This document shows positions 54,308 to 62,033 of a stretch of DNA of 64,000 nt, one piece after another. The stretch comes from Olivibacter sitiensis DSM 17696 (GTDB lineage: Bacteria; Bacteroidota; Bacteroidia; Sphingobacteriales; Sphingobacteriaceae): assembly GCF_000427965.1 (NCBI RefSeq), contig NZ_ATZA01000020.1:19918-83917 (forward strand), in the 5' to 3' direction. The translations under genes and the position numbers were made by a program. How positions within the stretch are numbered: the first letter of the stretch is position 1; the number at the start of each line of letters is the position of its first letter. The notes under the pieces are model-generated. The model made no database searches, was not told where the DNA came from, and was given only the letters and a program-made list of their open reading frames with translations.

Positions 54308-56674
54308 ATGATGGGGAATTATTTTAAGATCACCATAAGGAATCTGCGTGCAAACAAAATGTTTACGCTGATCAACTTGATCGGATTGTCGACGGGTATG
54401 GCATGTGCCACATTAATCTTTCTTTGGGTAACGGACGAATTGCGTGTGGATCGCTTTCACGAATACGCTGACCGACTATACCAAGTGATGGAACACAGCC
54501 ACAATCCCATCAGCCCTAATGTTGGGGCACACACTTCGGGATTACTGGCGGAAGCCTTGGCCGAACAGCTGCCTGAAGTGGAGCATGCTGTTGCCGCAAA
54601 GATCAGACCTGAATCCAAAATTTTATCCGTGGATGAGCAAGAGATCAGAGCTACCGTTCAGTATGCAGGCCCTGACTTTTTTCGGATATTCTCTTATGAG
54701 TTGATCCATGGAAACAAAGACCAAGTCCTGTTAGCTAAAAACGCCGTAGTGATTTCAGAAACGTTGGCAATGTCTCTTTTCCATTCGGTTGACGATGTAG
54801 TAGGTAAAACTGTTATGTTCCAGCAGGATGAATCCTTGCAGGTTGCCGGTGTTTTTAAAACAGTACCCACTATTTCTTCCGCCCAATTTGATGCTGTGTT
54901 ATCATTAGAAGCCTATATCGAGGCCAATCCGAACGTAAGCCGTTGGGACTATAATACTGTCCAAACCTACCTGTTATTGAAGCAAGGCACCGACATCGAA
55001 CAGTTCAACCGGAAAATAGCAAATTTCCAAAAAGATAAAACCGACCCATCTTTCAGCAAATACATAACGATTGCAGCCCATCGTTATGCCGACAATTACC
55101 TATATGGTAACTACGAACAGGGCAAACAGGTTGGGGGACGGATTACTTATGTAAGATTGTTTATTATAGTGGCTGCTTTCATCCTCGTCATTGCCTGCAT
55201 CAATTTTATGAACCTGTCTACTGCTAAAGCATCCAGAAGATTGAAAGAAGTCGGTGTCAAAAAGGCGATTGGCGCTCCAAGGGCCACACTTGTAAGACAA
55301 TATATAGGAGAATCAATGCTGATGGCGTTCGCGTCACTGATCATCGCACTGTTGGTTGTTTTGGTGCTGCTTCCGCAATTCAATGTTCTTACCGGGAAAC
55401 AGCTCACTCTGGCAATAGACCCATTGCTCATTGGCGGCATATTGGGCATCACGGTACTGGCCGGTCTTTTAGCAGGCAGTTACCCAGCACTATACCTTTC
55501 CGGATTTAGCCCGATTGCTATTCTCAAAGGCAAGATTGCACATACCGCAGGAGAGCTTTGGACCCGGAAGGGGTTGGTAGTCTTCCAATTTACGCTTTCC
55601 GTTACCCTTATCATAGTGGTATTGGTGGTATACAGTCAACTTGACTACATTCAGACCAAACACCTCGGATACGACAAACAACACGTGGTCTCGTTTGACA
55701 TTGAAGGAAAAGTTCAGGAAAATCTGGAAACTTTTCTGTCTGAGGTGCGCCGCATTCCCGGAATTGTTAATGCATCCAGCATTGGGCAGAGCATTGTGGG
55801 AGGCCGTCAAAACTCATGGACAATTGATGAATGGGAAGGAAAACCCCCCGATGAACGGATCATATTCGAAATGCGGCCGGTGAACTATGGTATGATCGAG
55901 TTACTGGGAGTGGACATGGCCGAGGGACGGATGTTTTCCGAAGACTACGGCTCCGAAGACAGCAAAATTATCTTCAACGAAGCAGCGATCAAGGCGATGG
56001 GTCTGAAAAACCCTGTCGGTAAAACTATTGGTATACAAGGCACACAGTTACAAATCATCGGGGTCGTGCGCGATTTTCATTTCGCTTCATTCCATGAACA
56101 GGTATCGCCACTGTTCTTTGTCTTGCAGCCCACATGGACTCATAAGCTGATGGCCAAAATCGAAGCAGGTAGGGAACGTGAAACCTTGACACAGTTACAA
56201 AACCTGTACAACACGTTCAATCCCGGCTTTCCCATGGAATATCAGTTCTTGGATGATGCCTACCAGGCGCAATACGTGGCTGAGCAACGGGTTTCAATCA
56301 TGTCACGGTACTTCGCCGTGCTGACAGTTATGATTTCGTGCCTAGGTTTATTTGGGCTGGCCGCTTTTACGGCCGAGAAACGAGTCAAGGAAATTAGCGT
56401 TAGAAAAGTGTTAGGGGCTAAGGTCAGTCAAATAGTCCGCCTTTTATCCACGGATTTCATCAAATTGGTTCTTGTGTCCATCGTCATCGCCTCACCACTG
56501 GCATGGTGGGGGATGAACCGATGGTTGGATGGTTTCGCCTACCGTGTGGAAATCCAATGGTGGATGTTCGTATTGTCAGGATTCGCGGCTATTGCAATCG
56601 CCATGCTAACGGTGGGTTGGCAAGCGATCAGAGCAGCAGTGGCCAACCCCGTCAATAGTTTACGGGACGAATAA
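54308..56674 (+). CDS. MacB/FtsX-type ABC transporter permease
   Basis: 788 aa with the architecture of Bacteroidota long ABC permeases: a first helix (MFTLINLIGLSTGMACATLIF), a periplasmic MacB-like core (about 45-280), three helices, a second MacB core (about 460-650) and three more helices ending in NPVNSLRDE. No ATPase gene is next to it, so the partner lies elsewhere. In several phyla such permeases are controlled by PadR regulators; one is present 4 kb away in the island. Start is at 54308 or one codon later. Confidence 0.92.
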   Translation: MMGNYFKITIRNLRANKMFTLINLIGLSTGMACATLIFLWVTDELRVDRFHEYADRLYQVMEHSHNPISPNVGAHTSGLLAEALAEQLPEVEHAVAAKIRPESKILSVDEQEIRATVQYAGPDFFRIFSYELIHGNKDQVLLAKNAVVISETLAMSLFHSVDDVVGKTVMFQQDESLQVAGVFKTVPTISSAQFDAVLSLEAYIEANPNVSRWDYNTVQTYLLLKQGTDIEQFNRKIANFQKDKTDPSFSKYITIAAHRYADNYLYGNYEQGKQVGGRITYVRLFIIVAAFILVIACINFMNLSTAKASRRLKEVGVKKAIGAPRATLVRQYIGESMLMAFASLIIALLVVLVLLPQFNVLTGKQLTLAIDPLLIGGILGITVLAGLLAGSYPALYLSGFSPIAILKGKIAHTAGELWTRKGLVVFQFTLSVTLIIVVLVVYSQLDYIQTKHLGYDKQHVVSFDIEGKVQENLETFLSEVRRIPGIVNASSIGQSIVGGRQNSWTIDEWEGKPPDERIIFEMRPVNYGMIELLGVDMAEGRMFSEDYGSEDSKIIFNEAAIKAMGLKNPVGKTIGIQGTQLQIIGVVRDFHFASFHEQVSPLFFVLQPTWTHKLMAKIEAGRERETLTQLQNLYNTFNPGFPMEYQFLDDAYQAQYVAEQRVSIMSRYFAVLTVMISCLGLFGLAAFTAEKRVKEISVRKVLGAKVSQIVRLLSTDFIKLVLVSIVIASPLAWWGMNRWLDGFAYRVEIQWWMFVLSGFAAIAIAMLTVGWQAIRAAVANPVNSLRDE

Positions 56675-56901
56675 TTTTATGAGATCTAAGATAGATATCA
56701 TAATGGACTCTCTACGAATGGAATAGTTGCACAATAGGTAAGGTAATACGCTTATTTTGTTGTCAACACCTAAGCATTTTCATTAGTGTCTACTAAAACT
56801 ATTTAAATTGTTCTTTGACTTCTTGATAATCTGATTGTTGTGATGATTTTTTACGCGTGACGATTTGAATTTGTTTAGGTTCACCGCAAAACGCGGTATA
56901 G

Positions 56902-57459
56902 ATGAATCAAGGCAAATACGTTTTCGCACAGTTGACGGAATTTCTTCCTCGACGTGTGTTTGATACTATCGTGCAACGGCACGATGGCAACAGGTATGTT
57001 AAGCATTTCACTTGTTGGAATCAGTTGCTGTGCATGATGTTCGGCCAGTTGTCCAACCGTGATAGTTTACGGGATTTGATGCTCGTGCTGGATGCCCATA
57101 GCAGCAAGTCCTACCATTTGGGGCTGGGCAAACAGATCACCCGAAGCAATCTGGCCAAGGCGAATGCCAAACGTGCCAGCTTTATCTTTGAGGAGTTTGC
57201 CTATCACATGATCACTGTGGCCAGATCCAAATGCAAGAATGATGTAGATCTGGGTGTCGATTCACAGGTATATCTGTTCGATTCCACGACCATTGATCTT
57301 GTGAATATCTGCGCCATATCAAACGTATTTGTATGGAGCAATGTTCGGGGGATTCAATGGGGGATTGGTCACTATTTCATTATCGTTCGGCCTGCCACAT
57401 ACTCCGTGCATTGGGAAACATGCTGCAAGCCGAACAGGGAAACGCGGTTTGGTTCTTGA
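56902..57459 (+). pseudogene. Truncated IS4-family (DUF4372) transposase
   Basis: 185 aa. Residues 1-135 are the N-terminal DUF4372 and start of the IS4 catalytic domain (FAQLTEFLPRRVFDTIVQRH, CMMFGQLSNRDSLRDLM, then FDSTTIDL with the first catalytic Asp). After DSTTIDL the usual CLxxFxWA sequence is replaced by unrelated residues, and the rest of the transposase is absent. It is therefore a deletion or recombination remnant. The 227 bp upstream hold no gene I can support, and I could not identify terminal inverted repeats. Confidence 0.8.
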
Positions 57460-57467
57460 CAGGTGCG

Positions 57468-58094
57468 CTACTCGGTAAATTCGATATGCGACACCAAATA
57501 AGCCTTTCCGAAGTTTTCAGGGTCGTGGGTGACGGTCGCCCGGATGGACTTCCACTTTGGCTCAATATAGACGCCGTCAGTGATATAGCTTTGGAGTATT
57601 TCTTCATTGTGTTGCCATATTTCCTCCAGTTGTTCCCGTACTTTCTCATCGGCATGTGTGAGGGTTAGCTTTTCAGGGATAAAATGGTATTGGCCATCGT
57701 ATTCCCTTAACATTATCACCGGCCCTCCCGGTACATGAGACTGGATAAGGGCTATTTCAAAGGGCTCGTTACCCGCGTATTTTTCTTCGCTGATGACTTC
57801 CATGAAGTCAAGCCAGTATGGTATGGCGTCTTGGATGGGCGGGTCGTTCTTGTCTATGTGTACCTTGGCTCTTACGCGGTAGGTATAGCCCGGTTCCCGT
57901 TCGTTGAATCCATGCAGGGAATATTCCGATGGTTGCCTATTGGGCAATAGCAGCGGTCGGTCGTTGATTGCCCAATATCGGTGGTCAATGGATACTTCGG
58001 CTTCCTGCCCGTGTTTGAGGCCCATCGGGCCAATGTCATTCTTGGGACATGCGGCAAGGAAAAGGACGGTAAAGAAAAAAGAAATGTGTTTCAT
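57468..58094 (-). CDS. Lipoprotein with DUF4377-like repeats
   Basis: 208 aa, signal peptide with lipobox LAAC (Cys16). The centre (RYWAINDRPLLLPNRQPSEY, FNEREPGYTYRVRAKVHID) resembles DUF4377 lipoproteins of Bacteroidota, which have a short beta-domain of unknown function; a second half (HEPFEIALIQSHVPGGPV-like) is unrecognised. It is the last gene of the PadR-serine hydrolase group on the minus strand. Confidence 0.7.
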   Translation of the reverse strand: MKHISFFFTVLFLAACPKNDIGPMGLKHGQEAEVSIDHRYWAINDRPLLLPNRQPSEYSLHGFNEREPGYTYRVRAKVHIDKNDPPIQDAIPYWLDFMEVISEEKYAGNEPFEIALIQSHVPGGPVIMLREYDGQYHFIPEKLTLTHADEKVREQLEEIWQHNEEILQSYITDGVYIEPKWKSIRATVTHDPENFGKAYLVSHIEFTE

Positions 58095-58194
58095 GGTTTA
58101 TTGTGTTTCATGGTTTATAAGGATAAAAGTTTCCGATGTACATATACAATTTATGTAGTATTAGACGGGAATATCCTGCGAAACGCCACTTTTT

Positions 58195-59526
58195 TTATTC
58201 TCTCCTGTTGGCATGTAGCGTATGCCCGCCCTGTTTGAATACCAACCGCGAAGGTTCGGAAACATCTTTTGTCAACGTGATACCAGAGGTGAAATCCGAC
58301 AATACCCCTTCCCCCGACTCCATCAAAGGGGCTCTCATACCGTCCGCTACCAAAAAGATGAGCCCCTGATCCCCTTTGAGGCGGAACGTCATACCGACAC
58401 CCTCCAAGGAGTATTCCCCGAGCAGATCGCTGTATGCTGTTGCCAGACCATTTGCTGGAGGGAATGCTGCAATCGGACGGTCATCTAGGTAAGCAAGGAG
58501 GTCTTCAATCAACGCGTTTTTTAGGACGTTCCTGACTCGGTTTACAAAATAGAGCGCCATTTCCCCGGTTTCGGGACAATAGTAATTCCGGAACATGTAG
58601 CCGTAATTGTTCCCGCCGTGGCCGATGAACCGTTTGCTTTCGCCATCCTCGTCCAAACGTTCGATGCCCAATCCATATGTGCCGCCCTTGAAATCAATCA
58701 TCTGGTTAAACGTTTCTCTGCTTATAAAGGTTTCCGTTTCATATAGGTGATGGTAAAACGTGGCCATGTCGGCCAACGTGGACGCAATACTCCCCGCCGC
58801 ATAGCAGAAGTCGGCAAAGTACTTGTAGTTGATGCCCTCGAACACGTCCTGTTCTTGCGCCTCGTCCGTGGGGTGCAAGAGGTTGGGTATGCCACGGGAT
58901 AGGTATGGATAGGTATGTTGTAGGCCGCAGGGGATAAAAATGCGTGTTTTCAACAACTCGAAATAACTTACATCATTGATTTTTTCGAGGATGCGCCCCA
59001 ATAAGAGGTAGTTGGTGTTGGTATATCGGAATTTGCCAACCATAGCAGTATTCATCGGGGGTATATCGGCAAGGAAATCACGTCGCAGAATACTGTCGTG
59101 GGGGATATTGTACGCATCCCAGGTTTCCCTTCCCACCACTTCGCCCAGGCCGCTTTGGTGGCGGAGCAACTGTTCGATAGTAATGGCCGGATCCACGTTG
59201 TGGATGGGATCGAGAAATTTTCCGAGACCGTCCGTCAACGAGAGGTTTCCTCTTTCCATTTCCTGCAAGATGAGTACCGAAGTGAATGTTTTGGTGGCAC
59301 TCCCGATATTGAAGACCACATCGGCTACATCACTCGGATAGTTGACACCCGTTGTCTCCATGCTGCCGCCCTTTTTGATGAGGATGCCCATCTGCGCATT
59401 GACCGATTCGTAAAACGGTTCGTATTTCCGGGCAATGGTTTCGAGGCCCGTAGGTTGGGCCGATAGCTTGCCTGCACATATGAGGATAGCCAGCGTTAAG
59501 AGGGTAGTTCTAATTGATGCTTGCAT
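58195..59526 (-). CDS. Secreted class C beta-lactamase-fold serine hydrolase
   Basis: 443 aa, signal peptide ending near KLSAQ. The active-site motifs are SATK (SxxK, near residue 76), YTNTNY (YxN, near 170) and HGGNNYG near 310, then a C-terminal extension. This fits the beta-lactamase/DD-peptidase/esterase superfamily; resistance is not implied. Its promoter region contains an ATACAT-N9-ATGTAT site matching one before padR, so it is probably under PadR control. Confidence 0.9.
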   Translation of the reverse strand: MQASIRTTLLTLAILICAGKLSAQPTGLETIARKYEPFYESVNAQMGILIKKGGSMETTGVNYPSDVADVVFNIGSATKTFTSVLILQEMERGNLSLTDGLGKFLDPIHNVDPAITIEQLLRHQSGLGEVVGRETWDAYNIPHDSILRRDFLADIPPMNTAMVGKFRYTNTNYLLLGRILEKINDVSYFELLKTRIFIPCGLQHTYPYLSRGIPNLLHPTDEAQEQDVFEGINYKYFADFCYAAGSIASTLADMATFYHHLYETETFISRETFNQMIDFKGGTYGLGIERLDEDGESKRFIGHGGNNYGYMFRNYYCPETGEMALYFVNRVRNVLKNALIEDLLAYLDDRPIAAFPPANGLATAYSDLLGEYSLEGVGMTFRLKGDQGLIFLVADGMRAPLMESGEGVLSDFTSGITLTKDVSEPSRLVFKQGGHTLHANRRE

Positions 59527-59552
59527 AATAGTAGGGTTTTATTAAAGACAGA

Positions 59553-59573
59553 ATACATAGTAATGGTATGTAT
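59553..59573. promoter_or_regulatory. PadR-type operator before the serine hydrolase
   Basis: ATACAT-N9-ATGTAT, 27-47 bp before the start codon. The 21 bp share ATACATAGTA with the padR site and agree with it outside three or four central bases. Confidence 0.65.
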
Positions 59574-59591
59574 ATAGATAAAAAAATTAAC

Positions 59592-60182
59592 TTATTTCTT
59601 TCGTTTCAACCGTAGCAGAAGTGTGGTCAACAGATAAGAGAGGACTGTAGCCACCAGCATTACCGGAATAAACCAGTTGCCCAATACTTCCTCGAGGCCT
59701 TGTCGCTCCCGGACATCAAAGGCTGCGATACCCAGCAAGTGAAAATTCCCGTTTTTGAAAAACAGCCCTACTTGGTCCGGGTACACCAACTTGGCACCGA
59801 CCATGAATATGAACGTTAACTGCAACAGGTATAGCAATGAAAACACCAAGTATATGAAACCATTGGAAATATTCAGGGCCAATGCCTTCATGACATGTAG
59901 GGGATTGAAGGTGATGGTGGCTTGTTTGAGTTTCCGCTCAGCGACCAATGGTTTGAAGACAACTTCCGGTTTGCCAAGTTTGTCAAGGATAAGCTGTAAT
60001 GCTTCGGTTTCGCTTTGGGTTTCGTTGGCCTTCTGCATACCTTCATGGATGTGGCTGTTGATTTCCATGAGTACATCATCACGGTCACGCCAGGGTAGTG
60101 TTTTTACCGTTCGCTTTACGCGATTGATGTAGTGCTGGTATAGTTTTACCGTGGCATCCTGTTGAAAGGTTGGTATCTTCAT
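59592..60182 (-). CDS. DUF1700-like/HAAS-domain membrane protein
   Basis: About 196 aa from MKIPTFQQDA. The N-terminal part (about 10-80: YINRVKRTVKTLPWRDRDDVLMEINSHI) is a helical HAAS-type domain often paired with PadR. Three transmembrane helices follow (about 95-190). The ATG overlaps the padR stop by 4 nt (ATGA), so the two are translationally coupled. HAAS proteins are thought to transduce signals to their PadR partner; that is family knowledge. Confidence 0.85.
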   Translation of the reverse strand: MKIPTFQQDATVKLYQHYINRVKRTVKTLPWRDRDDVLMEINSHIHEGMQKANETQSETEALQLILDKLGKPEVVFKPLVAERKLKQATITFNPLHVMKALALNISNGFIYLVFSLLYLLQLTFIFMVGAKLVYPDQVGLFFKNGNFHLLGIAAFDVRERQGLEEVLGNWFIPVMLVATVLSYLLTTLLLRLKRKK

Positions 60183-60517
60183 TTTTCCGTGATGTGTTTT
60201 ATTGCGTTTTCCAAATCTTCCCAAAAATGCTGCATCTGTGTGAGGCTTCTTCTCCCCTCATCAGCCAATGCATAGTATTTGCGTGGTATACCCGATGCCT
60301 GCTCCACCCACTTGGATGAAATGAGGCCATCGTTTTTCAACCTGTTCAACAAGGGGTATAGTGTCCCTTCAGCCACTTCCATCGCCGTATGTTGCCTGAT
60401 CTGCTCAATCAGATCGTAGCCGTAATACTCCTGTTTTTTAAGCAGGTTTAAAATGATGAAGGTAAGGGTTCCCTTTTTCACCTGTGACTTCCACTTATTG
60501 ACAAATTCACTATCCAC
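60179..60517 (-). CDS. PadR family transcriptional regulator
   Basis: About 112 aa if it starts at GTG 60517 (VDSEFVNKWKSQVKKGTL); an upstream ATG at 60541 would overlap its own promoter and is less likely. The winged helix (LTFIILNLLKKQEYYGYDLI, EVAEGTLYPLLNRLKNDGLI) is typical of PadR. The promoter and a 21-bp operator ATACAT-N9-ATGTAT lie at 60522-60556, so autorepression is likely. A second copy of the site precedes the serine hydrolase. Confidence 0.92.
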   Translation of the reverse strand: MDSEFVNKWKSQVKKGTLTFIILNLLKKQEYYGYDLIEQIRQHTAMEVAEGTLYPLLNRLKNDGLISSKWVEQASGIPRKYYALADEGRRSLTQMQHFWEDLENAIKHITEK

Positions 60518-60521
60518 GGGA

Positions 60522-60556
60522 CAAATATAGATAAAATACATAGTATTGCAATGTAT
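60522..60556 (-). promoter_or_regulatory. padR promoter and autoregulatory operator
   Basis: Minus strand: TTG (60551-60549), 19-nt spacer, TATATTTG (60529-60522), ending 4 nt before the GTG start. The inverted repeat ATACAT-N9-ATGTAT (60536-60556) covers the -33 and spacer. Matches the site at 59553-59573. Confidence 0.7.
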
Positions 60557-60653
60557 TAAATGTTAAGATGTCGGTGGTAGGAATCCAACCCCATTTTGTT
60601 CGATTGATAGGGAGAAGTATTGCAAATGGATGTCGGGGTAAACCGATGAGTAC

Positions 60654-60875
60654 CTATGCTTTCCTGATACTGTTGATGAATTTCCCTTTGGGGAAATCCA
60701 CACCGGGGCAGATGCTTTTCAGGTAGTCCAGCACCTTGTGCTCATTGTCGGCATCGTACTTCCGCAGTTCGGTGCTTCCGGTGCTGTTGAACAGTTTGTA
60801 GTACCGCAGGGCGGTGCCCTGTTCGGTGGGGCCGCCCACAAGGGTTTTTTCGGAGTATCGCGGCTCGTTGCCCAT
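60654..60875 (-). CDS. Short hypothetical protein
   Basis: About 73 aa from MGNEPRYSEK (a longer start at 60902 is possible). It ends with VDFPKGKFINSIRKA. I do not recognise a family. It may be the remnant of a larger island gene, and its frame is only modestly convincing. Confidence 0.4.
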   Translation of the reverse strand: MGNEPRYSEKTLVGGPTEQGTALRYYKLFNSTGSTELRKYDADNEHKVLDYLKSICPGVDFPKGKFINSIRKA

Positions 60876-60986
60876 AGTTGATTTTGTCGTTCCAAATGGC
60901 ATTGTCGAGGAAGAGGAAAAGCGGCGCCCTCCGGCGCCCTTGACCCGATTCCCCCGCCTTGCGTTCCTGGTGGCCTAAGCGGTGAA

Positions 60987-61026
60987 ATTATTCATGCTGC
61001 CGCTGAAAACAGACCACATGAATAAT
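60987..61026. repeat. 9-bp inverted repeat in a gene-free stretch
   Basis: ATTATTCAT (60987-60995) and ATGAATAAT (61018-61026) with a 22-nt loop, next to a GC-rich segment with repeated GGCGCC (about 60923-60940). The 60903-61149 gap has no gene; this could be a nick, excision or replication site of the element, but nothing proves it. Confidence 0.3.
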
Positions 61027-61098
61027 CCACATGGCCATTGAAAAACAAATAATGTAACATGTGAAATGCCTTGGTGCGTGCAAGGGTTGGGAGATATG

Positions 61099-61125
61099 AA
61101 AAAAGCCATCCGTTTGCGGGATGGC
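61099..61125 (-). terminator. Terminator of the Rpn-type gene pair
   Basis: Minus strand: GCCATCC / GGATGGC (7 bp) closes a 7-nt loop and is followed by six T, just after the small Rpn reading frame. Confidence 0.8.
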
Positions 61126-61149
61126 TTGCTTTATATTGTAAGAACTCTA

Positions 61150-61305
61150 TCAGAGCTTTTCGATTTCCTTAATGGACAGTTTGGTGAATTTGACTATTTG
61201 CTCGATAGAGATGCCATCTTTTTTCATTTCGCGGGCAACAGCAATTAAACTTTCGTGCTTGCCCTTCTTCTTTGCCCTGTCCAATAATAACTCTTCTATA
61301 CCCAT
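61150..61305 (-). CDS. Small Rpn C-terminal-type protein
   Basis: 51 aa: begins MGIEELLLDRAKKKGKHES and ends FTKLSIKEIEKL. It matches the C-terminal tail of Rpn/PD-(D/E)XK proteins, which in relatives is fused to the nuclease or made from an internal start. Here it is a separate frame 17 nt after the larger gene, preceded by a strong AGGAGG Shine-Dalgarno 7 nt from its ATG. In Escherichia coli, short C-terminal Rpn products are known to block the full-length nuclease, so a toxin-inhibitor relation is possible. Confidence 0.7.
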   Translation of the reverse strand: MGIEELLLDRAKKKGKHESLIAVAREMKKDGISIEQIVKFTKLSIKEIEKL

Positions 61306-61322
61306 AGTCTGCCTCCTTTCTG

Positions 61323-62033
61323 TTAATTTTCTACTTCTTGTTCAAAGATAGTATTTACTTCCGAACTATCAAAACGCACGTAGTAGCGCAGGAAATTCAT
61401 CAACCCCCTGATTTTTCCCTTGGCTATTCTACGAATAAGCAATTCACGGGCCAACTGGATTTTTACCTGCAATAAGACCTCATCACTTTGACTGTCGTTA
61501 TTCAGACTTTTTCCGACAAATGCCGCCTTAGCAGTTAAGACGACCAACGCAAACGGATTGTTGGATGCCAAAAGGGCTTCATCGTCCTGTTCGGCAATTT
61601 TGTACATATTAAACCTATACGAAATACCTGTTCCCATAAATTCTTCCTCATAGGTATTCGGTCTCGGTTTTTTGCTCGCTTCCGTAAGGATGGCATAGGC
61701 AGCGATACGTTTGTGGTATTTGTCGAGTATCCGGTAATAATATGTGAACATCCGTAATGCGAAATCCTTGCGATAGCTTCCCTGAACTTCCACATGGATT
61801 AAAATCCATTCCTCCGTGCCGTCATAGGTATAGACCTGTGCCAGCTTGTCAACCACTTTGGGGGCAAACTCATCGTCTTCCGGTGGGAACAACTGCTCCA
61901 ACTCCTTGTCGAGGAACGTGATGCCCCTGTTTAAATCGAAGACTTTGTCGGCATCAGAATGGAGGAAGCGGAGGAAATCGTCAAAAACGTCTTCCAAAAT
62001 CCCTTTCCATAAGTAATCGTCTTTTTGCTTCAT
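61323..62033 (-). CDS. Rpn family recombination-promoting nuclease/putative transposase
   Basis: 236 aa, PD-(D/E)XK fold. The motif WILIHVEVQGSYRKDFALRM (about residues 80-100) contains the E-x-Q catalytic region; LARELLIRRIAKGKIRGL is near the C-terminus. Rpn proteins are DNA nucleases linked to recA-independent recombination and phage defence. The protein lacks the C-terminal MGIEE-type tail, which is made by the separate small frame downstream. It starts 3 nt away from the integrase reading frame's current end. Confidence 0.88.
   Translation of the reverse strand: MKQKDDYLWKGILEDVFDDFLRFLHSDADKVFDLNRGITFLDKELEQLFPPEDDEFAPKVVDKLAQVYTYDGTEEWILIHVEVQGSYRKDFALRMFTYYYRILDKYHKRIAAYAILTEASKKPRPNTYEEEFMGTGISYRFNMYKIAEQDDEALLASNNPFALVVLTAKAAFVGKSLNNDSQSDEVLLQVKIQLARELLIRRIAKGKIRGLMNFLRYYVRFDSSEVNTIFEQEVEN

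Noticed and set aside
57333..57668. Frame beginning MEQCSGDSMGDWSLFHYR overlapping the lipoprotein gene.
   Set aside because: It lies partly antisense to the lipoprotein gene and has no recognisable domain.
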